Below, in pieces: positions 1 through 6,253 of a stretch of DNA of 12,802 nt. A program made the position numbers and the translations under genes. Origin of the DNA: an uncultured Clostridia bacterium (GTDB lineage Bacteria; Bacillota; Clostridia; Oscillospirales; Acutalibacteraceae). Numbering within the stretch: the first letter of the stretch is position 1; each line of letters opens with the position of its first letter. Under the pieces are notes generated by a model. It ran no database searches, had not been told where the DNA came from, and saw nothing but the letters and a program-made list of their open reading frames with translations. Where the stretch lies: contig CANQIG010000035.1 in the NCBI GenBank assembly GCA_947623765.1, forward strand, positions 1 through 12,802. The letters are read 5' to 3'.

Positions 1-1
1 G

Positions 2-166
2 GAGACGCCGCTTCCCGGCGAAAAGCACCCGCTCTTCCCCGAGGAAGCCGCGCCGAACCGCCTCGCCGTCTTCCCGCTCGCCGAAACGGAGGGCGAGGGC
101 GTCCTCACGCTCGAAGTGACGGAGGGCTCCGCGGACTTCAGCCGCGTCCTCATCCGCGCGCTCTGA
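2..166 (+). CDS. C-terminal fragment of an unidentified protein
   Basis: An open frame enters from the left edge and ends at a TGA at 164-166, giving the last 54 residues. The peptide is acidic and rich in alternating hydrophobic and charged residues (for example GVLTLEVTEG and FSRVLIRAL near the end), which would suit a beta-rich C-terminal domain. No family motif can be recognised in so short a piece. The codon use (strong G/C third positions) matches the neighbours and the frame ends just before a terminator hairpin, which supports it being the true end of a gene. It converges on the sirtuin gene. Function unknown. Confidence 0.6.
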   Translation, partial: ETPLPGEKHPLFPEEAAPNRLAVFPLAETEGEGVLTLEVTEGSADFSRVLIRAL

Positions 167-201
167 CGCGGTCCTCCGCGCCGCAGCGCAGAAAAACATC
201 A

Positions 202-239
202 AAACGCTCCCGGGACCTTCACCGTCCCCGGGAGCGTTT
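202..239. terminator. Bidirectional intrinsic terminator between convergent genes
   Basis: A perfect 13-bp inverted repeat (202-214 with 227-239, core GCTCCCGGG/CCCGGGAGC) has a 12-nt loop. It has A/T runs on both sides: on the minus strand the stem is followed by TTTTGATGTTTTT, on the plus strand by a T-rich but interrupted tail. It sits 35 bp after the plus-strand gene end and 10 bp from the sirtuin stop, so it probably ends both transcripts. It is stronger for the minus strand. Confidence 0.8.
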
Positions 240-249
240 CCGTATCTCT

Positions 250-807
250 TTACTTTTTCCCGAGCAGCGATTCCAGCGTCTCGCGAACCTTGTGCGCCGC
301 GTCGGACTGGATCTCGATCACGCGCGCGCCGCGCGCCTCCGCGACGTCGCGCAGCTCGCAGGCGATAACGGTGCTGTACGAGCAGCCGATCACGAGGAAC
401 ACGTCCCCCGGCGAGAGCCGGAACACCCGGTCGTACGCCTTCGCGTAGTTCGGCGCGGGATCGCCGTAGAGCACCGGCTTATTGTAGAGCATCCATGCGC
501 GGTCCATCTCGTCGTCCTCCGGCAGGCCGCCGTGCAGCTCGAGCGCGTCCGTGCCCGCCTTTTTGTGGAGCCCGTCGATGTTCATCGTGATGACCTCCAC
601 GCCGTACTCCGCGAGCGCGTAATGGGCGTCGTTCGGCTCCGCGCCGACCATGCTCTCCTTTAAGGCGCGGACCGTCTCGTTGTACGCCTCGTGGTGGGTC
701 TCCGCAAACGACCGGTACAGCCGGTCGCGCACGTCGGGACGCTCCATAAACGTGGAGATCCCGCTCTGCTTGCTGATCCCCGCGCCGGTAAACGCAAGTA
801 TTTTCAT
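250..807 (-). CDS. Divergent, zinc-module-less Sir2-family protein
   Basis: This is a 185-residue Sir2-like protein, a family that usually removes acyl groups from lysines using NAD+. It has GAGIS near residue 8 (NAD-binding loop), PNDAHYAL at 58-65 (compare PNxxHxAL), TMNIDGLH at 74-81, the catalytic-histidine motif LHGG (H92), a YGD element near 114-116 (compare FGE), and GCSYST at 141-146 (compare GTSL). Three departures stand out. The four-cysteine zinc ribbon is absent: only about 20 residues separate LHGG from the YGD region, and just two cysteines (142, 150) occur, in the wrong place. The usual arginine of the GIxxFR motif is Met21. The usual TQN glutamine is Met75. The start is supported by AAGGAGG just upstream. 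It lies 27 bp after the ABC transporter gene, in the same probable operon. Fold assignment is strong; deacylase activity is less certain. Confidence 0.88.
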   Translation of the reverse strand: MKILAFTGAGISKQSGISTFMERPDVRDRLYRSFAETHHEAYNETVRALKESMVGAEPNDAHYALAEYGVEVITMNIDGLHKKAGTDALELHGGLPEDDEMDRAWMLYNKPVLYGDPAPNYAKAYDRVFRLSPGDVFLVIGCSYSTVIACELRDVAEARGARVIEIQSDAAHKVRETLESLLGKK

Positions 808-834
808 GTCCTTCCTCCTCCTTGGACCCCGGTT

Positions 835-3747
835 TTATTCCGTCCGCAGCGCCGTGACCGGGTCTTTCTTCGCCGCGGATTTCGCGGGCAGCAGCCCGCC
901 GATCACCGTGATGACGACGCTCAGCGCGACCAGGATCCCCGCCGCGACCGGCGGCAGGAACGCGCGCACGTCCGCCATGCCGGTCAGATGCGCGATGATG
1001 GCGTTGATCGGGAATGTCAACCCGATGGAAACGCCGACGCCGAGCAGCCCGGCGACAAAGCCGATGATGACCGTCTCCGCGTTGAACACCTGCGAGATAT
1101 TCCGCTTCGAAGCGCCGAGCGCCCGCAGGATGCCGATCTCCTTCGTCCGCTCGAGCACCGAGATGTGCGTGATGATGCCGATCATGATGCACGAAACGAC
1201 GAGCGACACCGCCACGAATGCGATCAGCACATAGGAGATCACGTCGACGATCTGCGTCAGCGAGGAGGTGAGCAGCGCCACATAGTCGGTGTAGGTGATG
1301 CGGCTGTCCTCGTCCACGGTCTCGTTGTACCGTGTGATGCAGTCGGAGATGCTCTCCTTGTCCTCAAACGTGTCGGCATAGATGCTGATGCCGTCCGGCG
1401 CGTCGTAGCTGACTTTGCCGAACTTCTGCAGATTGTCGTCAAGCGTCGCGCCTGCGATGTACTGATCGTAGAACGAGAGCAGGATCTCCTCGTCCGGCTC
1501 GCCGTCGAGCCACGCGTCGAGCGCCTCCGCCATTTCCGGCTCGGTGGTCGGCATCTTCGGGGCCTCCCCCTGCTGCAGCGCCGCGAGCTGTTCCGGCGTG
1601 AGCGCCGAGGGGTCCACGTCTTCCGGCAGATCCCCGGTCATGCCCTCCACGCCTTCCATGCCCTCCGGGAAGCCGCCCTCGGGCATACCTTCCGGCGCGG
1701 GCGACGCGGTCGGTTCCGCGGTGGGCTCCACCGTCTCCTCTTCTTCAGCGGCTTCCGTCTGCGCGTAATAGAGGATCATCGAATAGAGCTGCGCTTTTTC
1801 CGTCGTCCCCAGCCCGCGGACGTATTCCGCCGCCTCCTGGACCTTCATTTCGTCGTCGATCGCCTCAAAGGCCATGCCGTTGAGGACGTTCGTCTCCGGG
1901 TCCGCCTCCTGCGCCCGGACGATCGCGCTCGCGTCGGTGTGCTCGATCACCCAGTCCGTCAGCTTGGAGGTATACGCCACGGCAGAACGCAGCGTGGCGT
2001 TCGCCGCGCCGGAGATCGGCCGGATCACGCCGACGATCTTCAGCTGCAGGCCGTCTTCGGCGAGCGCTTCGAGGTTCGCGTCGGTCTCCTCCATCTCGGA
2101 GAACGTCCCGTCGTTATTTTCCGTGAACAGGTCGCAGGAGGGCACGAGCGAGAACGTGCGGTCCAGCGCGTCCGCATAGCTCCAGGAGATCGGGTCGGCC
2201 TCGCCGTCCTCCTCCACCTGCGCCTTGATGTCGAGGTATTCCTCGCCCGTGATGAACCCGAGCTGGTAGAGCACATCGGTGTCGATGCCGTTGCGCCGGT
2301 CCACAACGAGGACGACCTCGTCGTACGATTCCGGCCACTTGCCGTAGAGCAGGTCGTAGCTGTCCGTGATCACCGGGCTGACGACCGTGTCCTTGCCCAC
2401 CATCATCTCCTCGAAGTTCCGCGCGCCGCCGCTGCCGAGCATCAGCTCCATGCTGCGGTTGCGCTGCTCCATCATCTGGTCGAACGCGCTCTTTTCCCCG
2501 GCGTCCTCCTCGAGATCCGCCGGGTCGCTGTTCGTGTTCAGCACCTTGCCGTCGCCGTCCTTCGCCAGCACCTCGAACTGCGTCTCATACGTATAGACGA
2601 CGCCGTTTTCCCCGAGATACTGCCGGATCTCGCTCTCCGGGTCGTCGAGATACCGCTTGATGGCCGTCAGGTCGTTCTCTGTGATGCTGCTTTCCAGCAC
2701 CTCCACGGCCTCGAGCTCCGTGTGATCCGCGTGGACGCCGCTCTCCGGCTCCTCACCGCTCTCCTCGATGAGCCCGCCGCGCATCCCGCCCATCTGGAGC
2801 ATGAACCCGGAAAGATCGAGCGTCTCCGCCTCGATCTGCACCGGATAGGAGGTCATGGTCTCGCGCTGCACATCCTCGATATATTTGTCCACGCCGGTGG
2901 AGAGCGACAGGATCAGCGCGATGCCGATGATGCCGATGGAACCGGCGAAGGCCGTCAGCAGCGTGCGGCCCTTTTTCGTCTTCAAATTGTTGAAGGAGAG
3001 CGACAGCGAGGTCAGAAACGACATCTTCGCCCTTCCCATCGATTGGTGCTCCGCTTCGCCGTCCTCCGGCGCAAAGGGATCGGTGTCCCCGGTGATCTTG
3101 CCGTCGCGCAGCTTCACGATCCTTGTGGCGTATGTTTCGGCGAGCTCCGGGTTGTGCGTGACCATGACGACAAGCCGGTCCCGCGCGACCTCCTTGAGCA
3201 GCTCCATGATCTGGATGCTCGTCTCGGAATCCAGCGCGCCGGTCGGCTCGTCCGCGAGGAGCACCTCGGGATTGTTGACGAGCGCCCGCGCGATGGCGAC
3301 GCGCTGCATCTGCCCGCCGGAAAGCTGGTTCGGCTTTTTGTGCGCGTGCTCCGCGAGGCCGACCTGCGCGAGCGCCTGCTTCGCCCGTTTCCTCCGCTCC
3401 GCGCGGGAGACGCCAGAGATCGTCAGCGCGAGCTCGACGTTCGCGAGGACCGACTGGTGCGGGATCAGGTTGTAGCTCTGGAAGACGAACCCGATGGTGT
3501 GGTTGCGGTACGCGTCCCAGTCCCGGTCGCGGTACTGCTTTGTGGAGATCCCGTTCACCACGAGATCGCCGCTGTCATAGCGGTCCAGCCCGCCGATGAT
3601 GTTGAGAAGCGTCGTTTTCCCCGAACCGCTCGGCCCGAGGACCGCGACAAATTCGCTGTCCCGAAAGCTCAGCGTCACGCCGGAAAGCGCGTTCTGCACG
3701 AGCTCGCCGGTCTTATACTGCTTGGAGATCCCTTTCACCTGAAGCAT
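835..3747 (-). CDS. Fused ABC transporter, MacB-type ATPase plus FtsX-like permease
   Basis: This 970-residue membrane protein has an N-terminal ATPase: Walker A GPSGSGKT at 38-45, Q-loop near 90, signature LSGGQ at 142-146, Walker B VLLADE at 162-167 and H-loop His198. A linker follows, then TM1 (about 264-284), an extracellular region of roughly 550 residues, and TM2-4 (about 834-856, 890-912, 933-954) ending in the typical DPVTALR tail. This is the type VII (MacB/LolCDE-like) architecture, in which ATP use drives movement of an outer domain rather than transport through the membrane. The ectodomain is much larger than the usual MacB one. It contains an acidic, Pro/Glu/Met-rich low-complexity stretch at about 664-745. 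A GGGGGA ribosome site precedes the ATG. The sirtuin gene follows by 27 bp. Substrate unknown; export of, or resistance to, an envelope-active compound is a family-based guess. Confidence 0.9.
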   Translation of the reverse strand: MLQVKGISKQYKTGELVQNALSGVTLSFRDSEFVAVLGPSGSGKTTLLNIIGGLDRYDSGDLVVNGISTKQYRDRDWDAYRNHTIGFVFQSYNLIPHQSVLANVELALTISGVSRAERRKRAKQALAQVGLAEHAHKKPNQLSGGQMQRVAIARALVNNPEVLLADEPTGALDSETSIQIMELLKEVARDRLVVMVTHNPELAETYATRIVKLRDGKITGDTDPFAPEDGEAEHQSMGRAKMSFLTSLSLSFNNLKTKKGRTLLTAFAGSIGIIGIALILSLSTGVDKYIEDVQRETMTSYPVQIEAETLDLSGFMLQMGGMRGGLIEESGEEPESGVHADHTELEAVEVLESSITENDLTAIKRYLDDPESEIRQYLGENGVVYTYETQFEVLAKDGDGKVLNTNSDPADLEEDAGEKSAFDQMMEQRNRSMELMLGSGGARNFEEMMVGKDTVVSPVITDSYDLLYGKWPESYDEVVLVVDRRNGIDTDVLYQLGFITGEEYLDIKAQVEEDGEADPISWSYADALDRTFSLVPSCDLFTENNDGTFSEMEETDANLEALAEDGLQLKIVGVIRPISGAANATLRSAVAYTSKLTDWVIEHTDASAIVRAQEADPETNVLNGMAFEAIDDEMKVQEAAEYVRGLGTTEKAQLYSMILYYAQTEAAEEEETVEPTAEPTASPAPEGMPEGGFPEGMEGVEGMTGDLPEDVDPSALTPEQLAALQQGEAPKMPTTEPEMAEALDAWLDGEPDEEILLSFYDQYIAGATLDDNLQKFGKVSYDAPDGISIYADTFEDKESISDCITRYNETVDEDSRITYTDYVALLTSSLTQIVDVISYVLIAFVAVSLVVSCIMIGIITHISVLERTKEIGILRALGASKRNISQVFNAETVIIGFVAGLLGVGVSIGLTFPINAIIAHLTGMADVRAFLPPVAAGILVALSVVITVIGGLLPAKSAAKKDPVTALRTE

Positions 3748-3791
3748 ACGTGTTCCCCCACGGCCAGATTTTCATTCTTTTATCCGGAATG

Positions 3792-3823
3792 ATTATAGCC
3801 CATCGAGGCGTTTTCGCTGTGAA
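3792..3823 (-). promoter_or_regulatory. Possible promoter of the ABC transporter-sirtuin operon
   Basis: A perfect TATAAT (complement of 3792-3797) lies 45 bp upstream of the ABC start, with TTCACA (complement of 3818-3823) as the best -35. The spacing is 20 bp, longer than ideal, so the -35 call is weak while the -10 is convincing. Confidence 0.4.
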
Positions 3824-3864
3824 TAAATTGTTATCAATATGTAAATAGAGAGAGATCCAACTCG

Positions 3865-3888
3865 GTTTTCCGTAAGACTGCGGAAAAC
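3865..3888. promoter_or_regulatory. Inverted repeat between divergent promoters (possible operator)
   Basis: GTTTTCCG and CGGAAAAC form a perfect 8-bp inverted repeat with an 8-nt spacer. It lies 12 bp before the -35 of the EamA promoter and between the two divergent transcription units. No T-tract follows on either strand, so it is more likely a protein-binding site than a terminator. The binding protein cannot be named. Confidence 0.4.
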
Positions 3889-3900
3889 GGCGTTCCCCCG

Positions 3901-3929
3901 TTGACAATCTCCTCGTTTTGCGATACAAT
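3901..3929 (+). promoter_or_regulatory. Strong promoter of the EamA-mntP unit
   Basis: TTGACA at 3901-3906 and TACAAT at 3924-3929 are separated by exactly 17 bp, a near-consensus housekeeping promoter. Transcription should begin near 3936, leaving a leader of about 50 nt before the ATG at 3986. Confidence 0.8.
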
Positions 3930-3946
3930 AAAAAACAAATCTTCGT

Positions 3947-3966
3947 GCGGACCCGACAGGGTCCGC
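3947..3966 (+). promoter_or_regulatory. Leader hairpin of the EamA transporter mRNA
   Basis: GCGGACCC and GGGTCCGC form a perfect 8-bp stem with a GACA tetraloop, wholly inside the predicted leader and ending 6 nt before the GGGGG ribosome site at 3973-3977. It lacks a T-tract. It may protect the 5' end of the mRNA or tune translation. It is too small to be assigned to any known riboswitch. Confidence 0.5.
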
Positions 3967-3985
3967 CGAACTGGGGGTAGCTGGT

Positions 3986-4399
3986 ATGTGGGCGGTATTT
4001 GCAGTGCTTTCAGCGGTATTTGCGGCGCTGACGTCGATCCTTGCGAAGATCGGCATCGACGGCGTCGGCTCGAACCTCGCGACGGCGATCCGCACCTGCG
4101 TGGTGCTCGTGCTCGCGTGGGGCATGGTGTTCCTGACGAACGGCCAAAACGGCATCTCGCAGATCAGCCGGAAAAGCTGGATCTTCCTGATCCTTTCCGG
4201 GCTTGCGACGGGGGCGTCCTGGCTCTGCTATTACCACGCGCTGCAGATCGGGGAGGTCTCGAAGGTCGCGCCGATCGACAAGCTCAGCGGCGTTTTGACG
4301 CTCGTTCTGGCGTTCATTTTCCTCCATGAGGAATTCACCGCGAAGTCGCTTGTGGGCTCGGTTTTGCTGCTCGCGGGGACGCTCGTGATGGCACTTTGA
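3986..4399 (+). CDS. Half-size EamA-family (DMT superfamily) membrane transporter
   Basis: This 137-residue, highly hydrophobic protein has about five membrane helices (roughly 1-22, 33-51, 64-86, 98-114, 119-137) and a single EamA repeat. The repeat carries the usual features: a short amphipathic SRKSW loop, GLATGASWLCYYHALQIG in helix 3, PIDKLSGVLTLVLAFIFLHEEF, and a C-terminal small-residue helix. Full-length family members carry two such repeats, so this one probably works as a dimer, as small DMT proteins do. The ATG at 3986 is preceded by GGGGG 8 bp upstream. mntP follows 61 bp downstream on the same strand. Substrate unknown; small metabolite efflux is the family's general role. Confidence 0.85.
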   Translation: MWAVFAVLSAVFAALTSILAKIGIDGVGSNLATAIRTCVVLVLAWGMVFLTNGQNGISQISRKSWIFLILSGLATGASWLCYYHALQIGEVSKVAPIDKLSGVLTLVLAFIFLHEEFTAKSLVGSVLLLAGTLVMAL

Positions 4400-4460
4400 G
4401 CGCATATGGCGCGCTCTTGCCGCATAGAGCTTGAAGAAACGAAACAAGGCGGGAAACACT

Positions 4461-5042
4461 GTGAGTCTTTGGGAACTTTTGATCCTCGCGGTCGGCCTCT
4501 CGATGGACGCGTTCGCGGTCTCGGTCTGCAAGGGGCTTTCCGTTCGGGAGCTGAAACCGAAAAATATGGCGTGCGTTGGCCTGTATTTTGGCGGTTTTCA
4601 GGCGCTCATGCCCTTACTTGGCTATTATCTGGGCGTACAGTTTCAGGCGCTGATCCAGGAGTTCGACCACTGGATCGCCTTCGCGCTCCTCTCCCTGATC
4701 GGCCTCTCCATGATTCGGGAGGCGCGCGGCGAAGCCGACTCGCTGGACGACTCCTTCACGGTGCGCGCCATGCTGCCGCTCGCCGTCGCGACGTCGATCG
4801 ACGCGCTCGCCGTCGGCGTGACGTTCGCGTTCCTGCAGGTGCGCATCCTCCCGGCGGTGACGTTCATCGGCGTGATCACCTGCGCGCTTTCGGCGGCGGG
4901 GATCTGCATCGGGCACGCGTTCGGCGCGAAGTACAAGTCGCGGGCGGAGATCCTCGGCGGCGTTGTGCTGATCCTCATCGGCGTGAAGATCCTCCTCGAG
5001 CACCTCGGCGTGCTGGACGCGGTGTTCTTTTTCTTCGCATAA
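4461..5042 (+). CDS. mntP: Putative manganese efflux pump MntP
   Basis: The protein has 193 residues and six predicted helices in two halves. It matches the MntP family from its first residues (SLWELLILAVGLSMDAFAVS), with the paired motifs MDAFAVS (Asp16) and SIDALAVG (Asp114) that place conserved acidic residues in the membrane. MntP exports Mn(II) and protects against manganese excess. The GTG at 4461 is chosen over an in-frame TTG at 4431: AAGGCGGG lies 7 bp before the GTG, and the family normally begins at this residue. It probably shares the promoter at 3901 with the upstream EamA gene; only a small GAGCGC/GCGCTC hairpin without a T-run lies between them (4398-4416). The manganese riboswitch often found before mntP is not apparent. 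Confidence 0.93.
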   Translation: MSLWELLILAVGLSMDAFAVSVCKGLSVRELKPKNMACVGLYFGGFQALMPLLGYYLGVQFQALIQEFDHWIAFALLSLIGLSMIREARGEADSLDDSFTVRAMLPLAVATSIDALAVGVTFAFLQVRILPAVTFIGVITCALSAAGICIGHAFGAKYKSRAEILGGVVLILIGVKILLEHLGVLDAVFFFFA

Positions 5043-5067
5043 ATTCCATCTTGCCGCCGCATAACGG

Positions 5068-5113
5068 CGCCCCATTTCCAAAGCCCTTTCGGGCCGGGAA
5101 CGGGGCGTTTTTT
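5068..5113 (+). terminator. Intrinsic terminator after mntP
   Basis: CGCCCC at 5068-5073 pairs with GGGGCG at 5102-5107. The stem extends inward with one mismatch (TTTCC/GGGAA) and contains an inner GCCC-TTTC-GGGC hairpin (5083-5094). Six Ts follow directly (5108-5113). It begins 26 bp after the mntP stop. Confidence 0.85.
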
Positions 5114-5149
5114 GGGCGGGAAAGGCGCGCAACATATGAGGCGCAGCTG

Positions 5150-5470
5150 GCCCCGAGAATCGGGGGCGCGGGTGAAACAGGGGCTGGGCCGCGTCGGGAG
5201 CGGGAAAATGGCGCGGCGGATTGTTAGAGGGCGCGCTCGTTGCGCGCTTGGAGCTGTGCAGCGCGGAAAAAAGAGGACTTACAAAGCCACGAGGAAAGGG
5301 CGTTGGATTGCGCGTGTGTTGAGGCGACGGAGACGATGCTATGCAGAAAAAACGAGGGCTCGTTAGGAGAAAACGCGTGGAAAGGGATGGTTGACACACC
5401 GTGCCGTGCGGATCTGGGAACGAGCGTTTTTCCGGGGAAAGCCGTGCGGCGAGCAGGGATGCAGCCGCGC
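5150..5470. repeat. ~311-bp tandem element, copy 1
   Basis: This is the first of three head-to-tail copies. Landmarks: GTTAGAGG at 5223, AAGAGGACTT at 5271, and TTGACACACC at 5391. The best conserved block is about 5271-5400. Against copy 2 this 130-nt block shows about a dozen substitutions and no indels by my reading. The left boundary is soft (5150 plus or minus 15) because the first 60 bp have diverged. Frames are open through the block on both strands, but their reading phase is not kept from copy to copy and no family is recognised, so I treat the block as non-coding. Confidence 0.8.
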
Positions 5471-5783
5471 GCGGAAATTGGCGCGCGGTTGGAGAGGAAG
5501 CGGGTCCGCGTCGGGAGCGGAAAAGCGTCGGGCGTTAGAGGGGGCGCTTGTGGGGCGCTTGGGGCTGTGATGCACGGAAAAAAGAGGACTTGCAAAGCCA
5601 CAAGGACAGGGCGTTGGATTGCGCTCGCATTGAGGCGACTGAGTCGATGCTATGCAGAAAAAACGAGGGCTCGTTAGGAGAAAACGCATGGAAAGGTATG
5701 GTTGACACACTGTGCCGTGCAGGTTTGGGAACGGGCGGTTTTCGTGTGGGAAAAGATGCGCGGCGGGAAGGTTGCGGCTGCGC
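5471..5783. repeat. ~311-bp tandem element, copy 2
   Basis: The middle copy starts at GCGGAAATTG (5471). The landmarks recur exactly 311 bp after copy 1: GTTAGAGG at 5534, AAGAGGACTT at 5582, TTGACACACT at 5702. Within the conserved block are CGACTGAGTCG (a 4-bp hairpin) and AACGAGGGCTCGTT (a short palindrome). The first is not preserved in the other two copies and the second is lost in copy 3, so I cannot claim a conserved RNA fold. Confidence 0.85.
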
Positions 5784-6108
5784 GCGGAAATTGGGGGCGC
5801 AGATGAAGGGAAAAGGGTCTGCGTCAGAAGCGGGAAAACGGCGCGGCTGGCTGTTAGAGGGGGCGCTCGTTGGGTGCTTGAAGCTGTGCCAAACGGAAAA
5901 AAAGAGGACTTGCAAAGCCACGAGAAAAGAGCGTTGGATTGCGCGTGCATTGAGGCAAGTGGGACGGCTATGCTATGCAGAAAAAAAACAGGGCTCGTTA
6001 GGAGAAAGCGCGTGGAAAGGGATGGTTGACACACCGTGCCGTGCAGGTTTGGGAACAGGCGGTTTTCGTGCTGGGAAGTCTAGGCGGCGAGCAGGGTTGC
6101 CGACGTTC
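5784..6108. repeat. ~311-bp tandem element, copy 3 (about 325 bp)
   Basis: Landmarks: GCGGAAATTG at 5784, GTTAGAGG at 5853, AAGAGGACTT at 5902, TTGACACACC at 6026. The distance from copy 2 grows from 313 to 324 bp through small insertions, for example in the A-run and in the GGCTATGCTATGC segment. The third copy is thus a little longer and carries indels that would shift any reading frame. Confidence 0.82.
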
Positions 6109-6165
6109 GCGGAAGTTGGGGGTGCGGGCGGAGGGAGACGAGGCTGCGCGGGAAGCGAAAGACTT
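6109..6165. repeat. Truncated start of a fourth ~311-bp element
   Basis: GCGGAAGTTG at 6109 and the following G-rich stretch resemble the starts of copies 2 and 3 at the expected distance (325 bp after 5784). Similarity fades before the GTTAGAGG landmark. The rest of the interval to the ABC exporter stop (6166-6253) holds nothing I can recognise. Confidence 0.5.
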
Positions 6166-6253
6166 CCGCAAGAAATTCGGACCGTGTTTGAAAAGCGGTG
6201 GCGGCGGGGCGGGAATTTGATTTAGCATATAAGCGGTATTACAATCATTTCTT

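Noticed and set aside
691..3792. Very long open frame (over 1000 codons) on the plus strand
   Set aside because: It is antisense to the fused ABC transporter and Arg/His/Asp-rich, a typical shadow in GC-rich DNA; the minus-strand protein has all ABC motifs.
4398..4460. Manganese (yybP-ykoY) riboswitch before mntP
   Set aside because: The gap is only 61 bp and lacks the conserved loops; the small GAGCGC hairpin is not a match. The EamA leader was considered too and is too short.
5391..5420. TTGACA in each ~311-bp copy (5391, 5702, 6026) as a repeated promoter
   Set aside because: No acceptable -10 box lies 16-18 bp downstream in any copy.
5112..6225. Overlapping open frames on both strands in the ~311-bp tandem element
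   Set aside because: The same repeat is read in different frames in successive copies, indels in copy 3 break phase, composition is Arg/Ser-rich, and no domain is recognisable.
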